Positions 25,705 through 34,003 of a stretch of 64,000 nucleotides of DNA are shown here, in pieces. The notes under the pieces are model-generated. The model did no database searches. It was given only the letters and a program-made list of their open reading frames with translations, and had not been told where the DNA came from. The DNA lies in assembly GCF_003269035.1 (NCBI RefSeq), contig NZ_QLTK01000008.1, positions 172,775 through 236,774 of the forward strand. Direction: 5' to 3'. Numbering within the stretch: the stretch's first letter is position 1; each line of letters starts with the position of its first letter. The position numbers and the translations under genes were made by a program. Source of the stretch: Paraburkholderia bryophila. Lineage in GTDB: Bacteria; Pseudomonadota; Gammaproteobacteria; Burkholderiales; Burkholderiaceae.

Positions 25705-26600
25705 GCAATGTCAGACACGGTTTCGAAACGAAAGTTATTGAGGTTCCTTTGGGGCGGATCGTCTCCGATGCGCCGCTAGGAAAGGGCGTGCTTGAAACGG
25801 CGAAATATAAGACTATCCTTGGCTCCATCGAGGAGCTTGGCGTCATCGAGCCGCTCGCGGTGTTTCGCTCGCCTCGCCAGTTCGGCGACTTCGAGCTGCT
25901 TGACGGCCGGTTGCGACTTGAGGCGCTCAAAGAACTGCGTCGGGATACCGCGCCGTGCATGGTCTCCACCGACGACGAGTGCTTCACGTTCAACCGCCAC
26001 GTCACGCGCTTGTCGGCCGTGCAGGAGCACAGGATGATACGGGCGGCGCTCGCCAAGGGCGCCTCTGAGAAGCGAATCGCCGAAGTTCTCCGTATGGACG
26101 TCCGCAGCATTCGGGAGCGGGCAGCCCTGCTCGACGGGGTCGCGCCGGAAGCGGCCTCACTTCTCAAGAATCGGCAGGCAGCTCCCAAAGTGTTTTCCGT
26201 TCTGAAGAAGATGAAGCCATATCGGCAAATTGAGGCGGCCGAGATGATGATCGCGGCGAACAAGTTTACCGCGACATACGCCGAAATGATCTTGGTCGCC
26301 ACGCGCTCCGAGGCGCTCGTCGACGGCCCCAAGTCCAAAAAGAGAGACGAAATATCGCCCGAGGACCTGGCCAAGCTGGAAGCAGAAATGGAGCGGTTGC
26401 GGCAAGACTGCCAAGCCGTGGAGGACGAGATCGGCGAGACTATGCTGTCCCTGGTCGTCGCCAAGAGCTTCATGGCTCGACTCCTCCGCAACGAGAACAT
26501 TCATGGCCACCTGAAGCGGCACCACAGCGACTTGCTTGCGAGCTTGGTCTCGACCATGGACGCGATCGCGGCGGACAACCGCGTCACCGAGCAGGAATGA
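25701..26600 (+). CDS. ParB/RepB-like protein B
   Basis: A 299-residue protein. The N-terminal ParB-like domain reads VIEVPLGRIVSDAPLG, FELLDGRLRLEALKEL, then NRHVTRLSAVQEHRMI. A helix-turn-helix lies at about 125-150 (SEKRIAEVLRMDVRSIRERA). The C-terminal half (KPYRQIEAAEMMIAANKF and coiled-coil EDLAKLEAEMERLRQDC) resembles the RepB C-terminal domain. It overlaps ParB-like protein A by four bases. Sequence similarity to protein A is low outside the fold, so this looks like an old paralogue or a distinct subunit rather than a recent duplicate. Confidence 0.83.
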   Translation: MSNVRHGFETKVIEVPLGRIVSDAPLGKGVLETAKYKTILGSIEELGVIEPLAVFRSPRQFGDFELLDGRLRLEALKELRRDTAPCMVSTDDECFTFNRHVTRLSAVQEHRMIRAALAKGASEKRIAEVLRMDVRSIRERAALLDGVAPEAASLLKNRQAAPKVFSVLKKMKPYRQIEAAEMMIAANKFTATYAEMILVATRSEALVDGPKSKKRDEISPEDLAKLEAEMERLRQDCQAVEDEIGETMLSLVVAKSFMARLLRNENIHGHLKRHHSDLLASLVSTMDAIAADNRVTEQE

Positions 26601-26643
26601 GGCGGTCCGCATCGGCAACGTTAATGGATGCAGCAAAGTCAAA

Positions 26644-26668
26644 ACAGGAGGGCAATTTGCCCTCCTGT
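26644..26668. terminator. Perfect palindrome, probable bidirectional terminator
   Basis: A 12-bp arm pairs perfectly around a single central base (ACAGGAGGGCAA / TTGCCCTCCTGT). It lies between the stops of convergent genes at 26600 and 26677. A short T-run follows only in the leftward direction. Confidence 0.7.
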
Positions 26669-26676
26669 GTCCTTCG

Positions 26677-27057
26677 TTAAAACGGGAACCCGTCGTTCTC
26701 ATCTTCCGGTGGAAGATGCGCGGTTGGCGTATGATTCGGCACGACACCGATTGCGGTGGTGATTAAGTCGCCGGTTTTTATGCAACGCCAGACCCAGCTT
26801 GACGGGGTGTCCAGCTCGGGCACCCTGCGCCAGCTGCCCGATCGATACGGGCGAAACTGCCACCTTTCACCATGCCGCGTGTGGAACAACGCCAGGCGCC
26901 CGAATTGGCCAACCTGCGCTTCGCTGTTGTCCAACTTGAAAACGCGAATTTCTTCACCAAAATCGAAGACTGCCTCGTCGCGCACGATGCAAAGCAGTTG
27001 AACATCAAGAAAGAAATCGCAGGCGACGTGCTTTGCCGATCCGGGGATGTTTTCCAT
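26677..27057 (-). CDS. Hypothetical protein
   Basis: A 126-residue protein with an excellent ribosome site (CAGGAGAATGAAAA before the ATG). It is beta-rich and aromatic (FRPYRSGSWRRVP, SSWVWRCIKTGDLI) and ends in an acidic tail (PPEDENDGFPF), a pattern reminiscent of single-strand DNA-binding or plasmid accessory proteins, but no family is recognised. Its start lies four bases after the stop of the upstream truncated frame, indicating a former operon. Confidence 0.65.
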   Translation of the reverse strand: MENIPGSAKHVACDFFLDVQLLCIVRDEAVFDFGEEIRVFKLDNSEAQVGQFGRLALFHTRHGERWQFRPYRSGSWRRVPELDTPSSWVWRCIKTGDLITTAIGVVPNHTPTAHLPPEDENDGFPF

Positions 27058-27060
27058 TTT

Positions 27061-27360
27061 TCATTCTCCTGTTACGCCGGGCCACGATGGGATTGGTGTT
27101 TGGCCGGACAGCAGGTGATGTCGAACGCGAGGTGATAAAAAAGAATCGGCTGAATACGCATACTTGTTACCTTCCCGGTCGACGAATATCCCTATAACAG
27201 GCGCGCGTATAGTGATTTTCAGGATTACTGATAGGATGGTTATGCGATCTGTGAAAGGGTCGGCAGTCCACACACTCTCTTGAATGTGCCGGGGCTGCCA
27301 ACCCCAGACACGTTCGTGCACTTCAGTTCCAATCGATCGCCAATCGACTGGAATTGACCG
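27061..27360 (-). pseudogene. C-terminal part of an interrupted hypothetical gene
   Basis: About 99 codons of protein-like sequence (RIKTILS-type hydrophobic stretch ITILSVILKITIRAPVIGIF, then VDREGNKYAYSADSFL) end three bases before the start region of the next gene. Further upstream the same frame becomes low-complexity inside the structured noncoding block that starts near 27361. This suggests a gene cut by an insertion; no intact 5' part is recognisable on the far side. Confidence 0.4.
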
Positions 27361-28200
27361 CTGAAGCGTGGTGCCTATAGTTAGGCTCGCCATGCTACGC
27401 AGGGCGCTGGGGGCTGCAACGTCCCCTTCGACCCAATCCAGTTTGTGGCGTGAGAAGTCGGGCGACACGGAAACGGGTTTCCAGGCGACTGGAATGACCC
27501 TGCCATGTCCGAACGGGTGGAAATCCCGACAACGGGCGGCCCGAGAGGGTCGGACGGTGTCCCGGGCGGTGGGCTGCTGAGGCGTCAGGAATGGCGCAGG
27601 GGTGTGAGGAGAAATCTGGATCACCTGGTACTCACTGGCGCAAGCCGGTGAGATCGCTGGATAGCTCAAGCCGTACGTTGCATCCGCAGAGGATGCATCT
27701 GGGTAAGTCGTGACAAGCCGTTGGCTGGTTCGCCGGGAGGTGGATCAGTTAGTCAGGGTGCGATGAAGCGTTGACGAAGTAGGGGAGGTGCTTGGAACCT
27801 CGACCCCCTGAAACCCACTGTAAGGCGGGGTAGGCCCTCAGGGCTAATCGTTGATAGCGGAGCACGGCGGCGTGTCATGTCGACGTACATGGCTAACGTG
27901 GGAATCACCGACATACCGATTGAGCCCGGGTGGCACCGGGCAAGGTAAAGGTGAGGGAGACTGGTTTAGTAGCGATAAGGCAAGGGCAGACCTGACGGTT
28001 GTCCACGCGGAGCGAAAGGCCGGAGCGGTATTTTGAAGTGTACGAGTGTGTTCTGAGTCATGGCAGGCCCTGGCAGCCCTGCTCATTTTCACGGAGAAAC
28101 GACGAAGTAAAAACATCAGACCAACGGCCGTAGGGCCAAAGTCGTCACATGATGTGGCGCAACCGCTGCCGGGGTAGTTCGACCCGGCAGTTTCCTTTTG
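27361..28200 (+). ncRNA. Long structured noncoding block of unknown type (possible group II intron remnant)
   Basis: No plausible gene covers these about 840 bp. The plus strand is rich in short GC hairpins (for example GAGCCCGGGTGGCACCGGGC near 27925), GNRA-like loops (GAGCGAAAGGC near 28010) and purine-rich single strands, and it ends at an intrinsic terminator. It begins GTGCC, close to the GUGYG start of group II introns. I cannot identify domain V or a reverse transcriptase, so the intron label is tentative; a large structured RNA is the safer description. Confidence 0.35.
28165..28199 (+). terminator. Rho-independent terminator
   Basis: CTGCCGGG pairs with CCCGGCAG across a nine-base loop and is followed by TTTCCTTTTG. 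It would end rightward transcription through the structured noncoding block. Confidence 0.72.
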
Positions 28201-28258
28201 TGCAATCGGTGCCGTCCGTGGGCCATCGGCTGCCCGGCAGGAGCTACGTTCCGGATAC

Positions 28259-28570
28259 CTAGATCTCGCGTGCTGCTGCCAGCAATCGCGTCCGCGCTCG
28301 CTTTGACGCCTGCCCATAAAGCAGGATCAATTCGGCAAGGTCGTCGTCTTCGGCAAAGAAATATGCGGTCGGGACCGAGAGCTCGGCAGCCAACCGGCAG
28401 GCAAACGGGTAGTCCACCTTGTGGATGCCCAGTTCGTAGCGGTTGATGCGGGTGCTGGCGACGAAAGGGTCGAGGCCGGCCGCAATGCCCAGCGATTTCT
28501 GCGACAAGCCGGCACGAAGGCGGGCTTCCTTAAGCCGACCTCCAAAGACGGTATTGTCTGTTGCCGACAT
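28259..28570 (-). CDS. XRE-family (Cro/CI-type) repressor
   Basis: A 103-residue protein that is almost entirely a helix-turn-helix domain: FGGRLKEARLRAGLSQKSLG, AAGLDPFVASTRINRYELG, then DYPFACRLAAELSVPTAYFF. It should bind DNA as a dimer. Two palindromes of the form TACGA-N3-TCGTA-like lie directly upstream of its ATG, and two more lie at 29473-29526, so it probably represses itself and the divergent-side membrane-protein locus. Confidence 0.88.
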   Translation of the reverse strand: MSATDNTVFGGRLKEARLRAGLSQKSLGIAAGLDPFVASTRINRYELGIHKVDYPFACRLAAELSVPTAYFFAEDDDLAELILLYGQASKRARTRLLAAAREI

Positions 28571-28594
28571 TGCGTAACTCTGTAATTTCAGAGT

Positions 28595-28644
28595 TACGAA
28601 TATCGTAGTTAATCGAAATTCCGGATACTACGAAGATCGTAGTA
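28595..28644. promoter_or_regulatory. Two operators of the XRE repressor at its own promoter
   Basis: TACGAATATCGTA (28595-28607) and TACTACGAAGATCGTAGTA (28626-28644) share the dyad TACGA...TCGTA. A separate dyad AACTCTG/CAGAGTT (28576-28595) lies next to the start codon. Confidence 0.75.
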
Positions 28645-28732
28645 CGTGACGATGTCTACCGGGAGGGCGATGCTCCTACACATCAGACCGGAGAAATCGG
28701 TATAGGGCCCGTCCTAGCCCAGGGGTTCCCGA

Positions 28733-29014
28733 TCAGCGTTGATCCTGGGCGCCGTTATGGGAGCGAGCATTAACCGGCTCGTTCGGGTTCCGATCACATC
28801 GACTGTGTCCCATCTCCCGACGAACAGCTTCAATTGCTCCTGTGACTGGCAGGAAGAATAGCCTTGGGGCCTCTCTGGCCGCCTTCATGAATTCGCGCAT
28901 GACAGCATTCATTGGGATGCTCCTTCGGTACGTGCGGAACCTGCCGGTGACAGTCAATCCATATGATTCTACGACTAACGTGAATTGTCGTGAAAAATGT
29001 TTGCCGAAGACCAT
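28733..29014 (-). CDS. Hypothetical protein downstream of the small membrane protein
   Basis: A 93-residue protein when started at the ATG at 29014 (a longer frame begins at 29074). It begins MVFGKHFSRQFTLVVESYGL and continues TGRFRTYRRSIPMNAVMREF, ending in a polar tail. It overlaps the end of the preceding membrane-protein gene by 40 bp and would belong to the same leftward transcript. No family is recognised and no clear ribosome site is visible for either start. Confidence 0.45.
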   Translation of the reverse strand: MVFGKHFSRQFTLVVESYGLTVTGRFRTYRRSIPMNAVMREFMKAAREAPRLFFLPVTGAIEAVRREMGHSRCDRNPNEPVNARSHNGAQDQR

Positions 29015-29385
29015 GAATAGCTGGGATCGGTATACCAGTCGTCTTCCAGACGAGGACGCCCTAACAAATTCCATGAGTCGTCGTCATGAAGGCCACGATC
29101 GAATGGATCGCCGTAGTCAAATCGCCGTGTTCCGCCCGACCGTGCTCCACGAAACAGGGGGGCGAGGAAAGACAGCATGGGGGCAATCAGCGTGACAATG
29201 ACGGGAGCGAACGCTGTCTGCACGATGATGTCGGCGACAAACTGGTTGATGTGGAAATGGGCCCAGACAATGTCCAGCAGATCTTTGATCTGAATGGCCG
29301 CGGTCAGCGCGAGCAGGCCGACCGGTGCGCGCACCCAGAATGGTGCCTTGGTAAAACGGCTGTAAGACGGGATCGGCGGTTTCAT
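28975..29385 (-). CDS. Small membrane protein under putative XRE control
   Basis: A 136-residue protein with two hydrophobic segments (VRAPVGLLALTAAIQIKDLL; FVADIIVQTAFAPVIVTLIA) and an aspartate- and tryptophan-rich hydrophilic C-terminus. AAGGGAGCTG precedes the ATG. Its promoter region carries two palindromes matching those of the XRE repressor gene. The family is not recognised. Confidence 0.65.
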   Translation of the reverse strand: MKPPIPSYSRFTKAPFWVRAPVGLLALTAAIQIKDLLDIVWAHFHINQFVADIIVQTAFAPVIVTLIAPMLSFLAPLFRGARSGGTRRFDYGDPFDRGLHDDDSWNLLGRPRLEDDWYTDPSYSWSSANIFHDNSR

Positions 29386-29472
29386 TTCAGCTCCCTTGCA
29401 TTTCCGTGCTGCCCTACTTTTCTGTGGGCACCGACCAGCCGGGACGACCTTATCCGGATGTGAGTTGACACA

Positions 29473-29526
29473 CTACGATTATCGTAGCAATCTCTCGCCT
29501 GGATAGCTACGAATTTCGTAGCTATC
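29473..29526. promoter_or_regulatory. Second pair of XRE-type operators
   Basis: CTACGATTATCGTAG (29473-29487) and a perfect 25-bp palindrome with arms GATAGCTACGAA/TTCGTAGCTATC (29502-29526) repeat the TACGA...TCGTA dyad found before the XRE gene 0.9 kb away. They lie between the leftward membrane-protein gene and the rightward lipoprotein gene. Confidence 0.75.
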
Positions 29527-29738
29527 CGGTGGAAACGCGAATCGCGAAAACAAGAACTGGACCTTGAGGCATGAGAAATTGAAAAACCAGAATCGAAATG
29601 CCTCGCCGTGACGTGTTGCTCACGCGCTTGACCTGAATCGCTGCGTCAGGTTTCTACCTGAAGATCTGTTTTGATCCTGCGCCGCGGACGGGATGCTGTC
29701 CGCCGCCGCGCGTCACTTTTCCAATTCGGGGATTCACC

Positions 29739-30131
29739 ATGAGGAAGATTCTGGTTGTCGTGTCGATCACGGCTTCGGCTGTGCTGGCTGGTTGCGCCGT
29801 GAGCGCGGGCAATGTGGCGCTGAAGGATCAGAGCCAGACGACGGTCGGCAACTCGATCGTCGAAGGCAAAACGACCAAGGCCGACGTGCAGGCGGCATTT
29901 GGTTCGGCGACCAAGGTGTCGTTTACCGATGCCGGCCTGGAAATCTGTAACTACGAATTCGACCATGCGACGCCTCAGGCCATCAACTATGTGCCTGTCC
30001 TGAACCTTCTGGCGCATGGCGCGAACGTCGAGAAGAAGACGCTGACGGTGCTGTTCGACGAGAAGGGTATCGTGAAGAAATACACGTTCGCCGAAAGCAG
30101 CAACGTGGTACGTGGCGGCGTCGCCCAGTAA
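29739..30131 (+). CDS. SmpA/OmlA-like small lipoprotein
   Basis: A 130-residue protein with a signal peptide and lipobox LAGC (modified Cys19). The mature part (SIVEGKTTKADVQAAFGSAT, then TLTVLFDEKGIVKKYTFAES) has the BamE/SmpA-type pattern in which a short helix sets up a beta meander. It should be anchored in an outer or inner membrane leaflet. It is followed after 61 bp by a second lipoprotein gene in the same direction. Confidence 0.78.
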   Translation: MRKILVVVSITASAVLAGCAVSAGNVALKDQSQTTVGNSIVEGKTTKADVQAAFGSATKVSFTDAGLEICNYEFDHATPQAINYVPVLNLLAHGANVEKKTLTVLFDEKGIVKKYTFAESSNVVRGGVAQ

Positions 30132-30192
30132 GGCCTCCGGCTGTCCGGGAGGACAGCCGGACATCCAATCATTCGGCAGGACGCTATCGATA

Positions 30193-30966
30193 ATGAAAAA
30201 AATGTTTCTGATCTGCACGCTGATCACTTCGATCTGCGGCTGTGCCGTCAATACGGCCCCCCTCACTCGGGATCAGGTCGCGGCGAAGGTTGCGGTCAAG
30301 GTGGGTTATGCCGGTTGTAACGGCTGCAACATGGTCAGGACATACGTCGCACCGCGTCTGTACAGGCAGCAATTCATCAACGACCCGGATTTCCATGGCT
30401 GGCTGGATCTGAATCTGCAACTGGCCTCCACGAACTACAACACCGCTGGCCACGCCCAGGCGTACCGGATTGTCGCCGGGGTGATCGCAAACGGCGGCTT
30501 TCAGGATGCCTGGATGACGCACGTCCCGGGCGATCTGCAAGATCGTTGTCCCCGTGATGCCGAGGTCGTGCGTGGCTATCACGGGTTCCACACGGGAAAC
30601 GGGATCGAGTTCTGGCTCGTCAAGGACGACGGTACGTACGCAGCGCTGGGTCATGTGGCCGACAGCAATGGCGAGACGATCAAGAATCTGGAATGCTTCA
30701 ACAATGTCGGCAGCGGGGCGTCGTGGACCCAGATGATCGACCTGCCAGCAAAGGTGATCGAGGACGCGCGGCGCCAGAACCGTGCTATCCGGATTTTTGC
30801 TGGTCGTGCATTGACGAAGTACGAGTCCACGAGCGACGGGTACAACCCGGTGACGGTCGCGCATACGGTTCGCAAAGGTTTGATGCTGGAGTTCAGTCCC
30901 GACTATCTCGACGGTTTTGCAGATGGCCTGAAGCGGCTGGGTGCGGGAACGCCTGTTGCGCAATAA
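30193..30966 (+). CDS. Hypothetical lipoprotein
   Basis: A 257-residue protein with a lysine-initiated signal peptide and probable lipobox ICGC (Cys17). The mature part has a CNGCNM cysteine pair, FHGWLDLNLQLASTNYN and a long neutral region without a recognised domain. The ATG at 30193 directly precedes the signal peptide; the longer frame upstream is not coding. Co-transcription with the SmpA-like lipoprotein gene is likely. Confidence 0.65.
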   Translation: MKKMFLICTLITSICGCAVNTAPLTRDQVAAKVAVKVGYAGCNGCNMVRTYVAPRLYRQQFINDPDFHGWLDLNLQLASTNYNTAGHAQAYRIVAGVIANGGFQDAWMTHVPGDLQDRCPRDAEVVRGYHGFHTGNGIEFWLVKDDGTYAALGHVADSNGETIKNLECFNNVGSGASWTQMIDLPAKVIEDARRQNRAIRIFAGRALTKYESTSDGYNPVTVAHTVRKGLMLEFSPDYLDGFADGLKRLGAGTPVAQ

Positions 30967-31142
30967 CGCGTATCGGTACAGACGGTAGCACGCCTGACTC
31001 GCTACGTCGGCGTAGGACATGGAAAGCCCCAACGCTTACGTTGAGCAACACGGCCCCGCTTGAAAACTATCAAATGTTTGCCAGCAAGATCCAGTGCCTC
31101 GATTTTCTCCCCGTGGCATTGCCACGGGGAGAACCGCTTCAG

Positions 31143-31502
31143 TTAGTCCGTTGAATCAATGAAGCCCCAGTCGATTGCCAGTTGCTCAAAGCGTTTTACG
31201 CCGTGGGCAAAGTAGTGAGCGACGTTATGCGAGCAGGCCCGCGTATCCATTTGCAGGACGCGCATGACATCGTCGAAGCATTCCTCGTCCAGCATGCGTA
31301 GGTCTGCGAGCGGGAACGGGAAACGTTTCTGGTCATAGAGCCCCAACAAGAATTCGGCCGCGACGTAACTCGAACCGCCGTCTTCGTGCGCGATGGCATA
31401 GAGCCGGCGCAGGGCTGGCAGTCCTGCATCGATCAGATCCTGGTTGGGGTTGCCGTGCAGGACCTTATTGAGAAAGGCAGAGAAGGGATCATGTGTTGAC
31501 AT
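31143..31502 (-). CDS. DUF7673-like plasmid/island protein
   Basis: A 119-residue protein beginning MSTHDPFSAFLNKVLHG. The central GLPALRRLYAIAHEDGGSS, AAEFLLGLYDQKRFPFPLAD and LDEECFDDVMRVLQM resemble small proteins common on proteobacterial plasmids and islands that I associate with DUF7673. No function is known to me. The long upstream frame overlaps the neighbouring gene and is ignored; the ATG at 31502 fits the family start. Confidence 0.6.
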   Translation of the reverse strand: MSTHDPFSAFLNKVLHGNPNQDLIDAGLPALRRLYAIAHEDGGSSYVAAEFLLGLYDQKRFPFPLADLRMLDEECFDDVMRVLQMDTRACSHNVAHYFAHGVKRFEQLAIDWGFIDSTD

Positions 31503-31566
31503 TGGATGACTCGATCGGGTTGTTGTGGTCCATGGAAATGTCGAACGCCCGCGTATAAATGTTCTC

Positions 31567-32343
31567 TCAACGGTGGCCGGGGACGGCGTCTGTTCCGGCC
31601 TGATCGGGAAAGGCAATCTGGAAAGCCTCCCGTCGCTCGGCTTGCGTGAGGCCGTTGACGACCGGTTGGTTCGGCAGAAACCGGACATAGGCGAGAAAAG
31701 AGCGCTCCGACGGCTGCGGTCCACTAGCTGGCCGCAGCCGTTTCCAGTCGCGCCTAAGTTCGGCGACGAGCTTGCCGACCTGCCGTCGCACAAGGCGAAA
31801 ACCCGGCTCAGCGTAGAGCCGGTCGAGGAGGATTTCAGCATCGGCGTCTCGCCAGACGCCGTTGATTTCTATCTGCCGGCGCCGATCCGGAGGCAATGAA
31901 GCGATCCGGTGAATTCGATCGGCATAATGGTTGTAGCAGCGATGCGTTAGTCGCCAGGACCAGGTCTTGCCGTCGTGGACCAGTTCGTGTCGTTGATCTG
32001 GCGACTTCAGCCGTGAGCGAGGATCGCGCAGATCCTGGAGCTGCTCGCGGTGGGTTACGAGACCAAGCCCCGCGCTGACGAGCAACACCCAGTCGACCGA
32101 CAGCTGATCATTCTCGCCTCGGGCAGTCAGTCGTAGGCCATGAAGACAGCTACTGGCCTCACCGGCCAGTCGGCGTTTGTGCTTTGTCTGACGACTGAGT
32201 TCCGTGTCATAGGCATCGGCGAACTTTTTCGTCAGCCTGTCGAAGCCTGCGAGATTGGTTCGCCCCGCAACGTAGAAGACGTGCTGATGGACGGCGGCCT
32301 GCTGGAGGCGCTGCATAAAACGGATCTTATCGGGATGAAGCAT
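31567..32343 (-). CDS. Hypothetical protein of plasmid/ICE type
   Basis: A 258-residue basic protein: MLHPDKIRFMQRLQQAAVHQ at the start, GKTWSWRLTHRCYNHYADRI in the middle and AEPGFRLVRRQVGKLVAELR near the end. It is rich in Arg, Trp and His, in keeping with nucleic-acid binding, but no domain is recognised. It sits 64 bp upstream of the DUF7673-like gene on the same strand and is probably co-transcribed. Confidence 0.55.
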   Translation of the reverse strand: MLHPDKIRFMQRLQQAAVHQHVFYVAGRTNLAGFDRLTKKFADAYDTELSRQTKHKRRLAGEASSCLHGLRLTARGENDQLSVDWVLLVSAGLGLVTHREQLQDLRDPRSRLKSPDQRHELVHDGKTWSWRLTHRCYNHYADRIHRIASLPPDRRRQIEINGVWRDADAEILLDRLYAEPGFRLVRRQVGKLVAELRRDWKRLRPASGPQPSERSFLAYVRFLPNQPVVNGLTQAERREAFQIAFPDQAGTDAVPGHR

Positions 32344-32935
32344 GATTATAAATTCGGATAACTGATTAATAGAGATTAAAATTAATTTTTACAATTATCG
32401 ATACGTGTTATGGGTGATATACGACACCTTGCGAATCCCAGCTTCGTTGGACTAATGTGCAATGAGATATGCGCAATGCGATATGTACAGTGCGCAGTGC
32501 ACATAGGCCGAGCGGGGCATCGGTCAAGCAAACGTCAACGGGGACAACATAAAGAGACACCATATGCGTTACGAGGGTTTGCGGTCGTAAAAATGAGTCG
32601 CCGAAGGCGACGTGATTAATAGAGGTTCCGTTTTTTGTTCTCATATCGAGAAATGCGTGAATGTTTACGCGAGAATGGGCGAGTCTCGCATCCTCAAATA
32701 GTGAATTTTGTGGGGAATTTCATACAAGAGACAGTGGAACGCCGACGGCACGCGCGACGCCCTATGTCGGCGAATCGAGAACGCCAAAGGCCCAAGTTCT
32801 GGATGGAGGCAACATCTGAAGACGCAGGGCCGTACAAACGACGTCTCGACTGGCGAGTCGTAAGCGTCAAACCGAGATGTGGCGCTGATCGGCGACGATC
32901 CCACGGTGCGAGTTCGTCGATAAATCGCACATGCT
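32344..32935. other. AT-richer region without a convincing gene
   Basis: About 590 bp with clearly lower GC at 32350-32420 and 32560-32700. It contains a GTCGCCGAAGGCGAC hairpin near 32600 and a run of alternating ATGCGCAATGCG-like repeats near 32460-32500. Open frames of up to 130 codons on either strand have no recognisable product. It could hold promoters for the leftward hypothetical gene at 32343. Confidence 0.4.
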
Positions 32936-33997
32936 TTAAGCTTGGTAGGCGAGGATGCGGGCAATGTACGAGTCAGCACCTTCGCCCGGATAAGCATCGC
33001 CCACGCCGACATTTCGAGCATATGTGACAAGTTGATTAAGGTCCATTGCCCGTAGTTCCCACGAAGCTTTGCGTTTTGGTCGTTTGGGTTGACGATTTTT
33101 TTCTACAAAGACAAGGATGAGCCCCGCATTGATTGAGGCAGCCTCGTTGTCGTCTGCGCGTTTGCTGACTGCTTGGTCATATGCAATGCGCAGTTCGGTG
33201 ATGGTCAGATCTAACCGTGCCAAGTGGATGATTTTGTCATTTTCGGGGCCATGGTTCCTCAGTGTTTTCGTACGAGCGGCTTCCCATGCACAAAGATTCT
33301 CGGAGATCTCTTTTGCGTCGAGTCGCGGCGTGGCGGGATCAATGTGGTTCGATCGCTCGTCGACGTCATGGTGGCGATGTGACTGTGACTGTGACTGTGA
33401 TTGTCGGTGTTTGTGCCGATCGCCACCCGATTCACCATCTGATTCAGAAATGATTTTGTTGAGTGTTTTCTGGTCGCGAAAAATGCGTGATTGTGGATTG
33501 AGTCGCCAAAGGTACTCTGCAGCTTGGGCGACTTGAGCCTTAAGATGCTTCAAGTCTATTTCGAGCTTCCACCGGATCGCATTTCCTTTCATGCCAGAAA
33601 TGCGCTGGAGCAAGGTCTTGATCCACGATTCCAAGGCGCACTGTGCAACTGACTTGTGATACAGGCGGCCGTCGGTTGCAAGTTTCCAGTCGCGCAGGAC
33701 GATACTCTTTGTGGTTGCCCAGCATTCGGAGCGAGACAGAATCGAAAGCGCCCTATCATCGTTCGGAAGGCTTGCCGCAGGCACTTCCTTCCAGCTGGCG
33801 ATTTGGAGGGAGAGCGACGCCGCTCTCTCATCGCTATTGCCGAAACGCCAGGCGTCAGACTTCTCTAGTTCATAAATAAGAAGCGGCATGAAGGGAAGGG
33901 TGGCGACGTCGCATTCTCGAGGCGTGAGTGGTCCGTCCGCTTGCAACGTGCCCGCCAGCGGCGCAGGCAACGGCACCAAATCTTTACTTGTAGCCAC
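32936..33997 (-). CDS. DUF1376 domain protein (phage/plasmid replication-associated)
   Basis: A 353-residue protein. Residues about 33-135 match DUF1376 (YdaU-like): LPFMPLLIYELEKSDAWRF, then EVPAASLPNDDRALSILS and DGRLYHKSVAQCALESW. Such proteins resemble replication initiators of phages. The middle is low complexity, with a tandem Ser-Gln repeat encoded by CTGTGA units (33380-33410). It lies seven bases after an AlpA-type gene on the same strand. AlpA next to a DUF1376 protein points to a remnant of a second satellite or prophage. Confidence 0.78.
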   Translation of the reverse strand: MATSKDLVPLPAPLAGTLQADGPLTPRECDVATLPFMPLLIYELEKSDAWRFGNSDERAASLSLQIASWKEVPAASLPNDDRALSILSRSECWATTKSIVLRDWKLATDGRLYHKSVAQCALESWIKTLLQRISGMKGNAIRWKLEIDLKHLKAQVAQAAEYLWRLNPQSRIFRDQKTLNKIISESDGESGGDRHKHRQSQSQSQSHRHHDVDERSNHIDPATPRLDAKEISENLCAWEAARTKTLRNHGPENDKIIHLARLDLTITELRIAYDQAVSKRADDNEAASINAGLILVFVEKNRQPKRPKRKASWELRAMDLNQLVTYARNVGVGDAYPGEGADSYIARILAYQA

Positions 33998-34003
33998 GTT
34001 TAC

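Noticed and set aside
27690..27740. Resemblance of GTAAGTCGTGACAAG and GGAGGTGGATCA to the 3' end of 16S rRNA
   Set aside because: Only these short words match; the surrounding sequence and spacing do not fit rRNA.
33380..33410. Short CTGTGA tandem repeat considered as a CRISPR-like or regulatory array
   Set aside because: It is a 6-bp simple repeat inside the DUF1376 gene encoding Ser-Gln units; no spacers are present.
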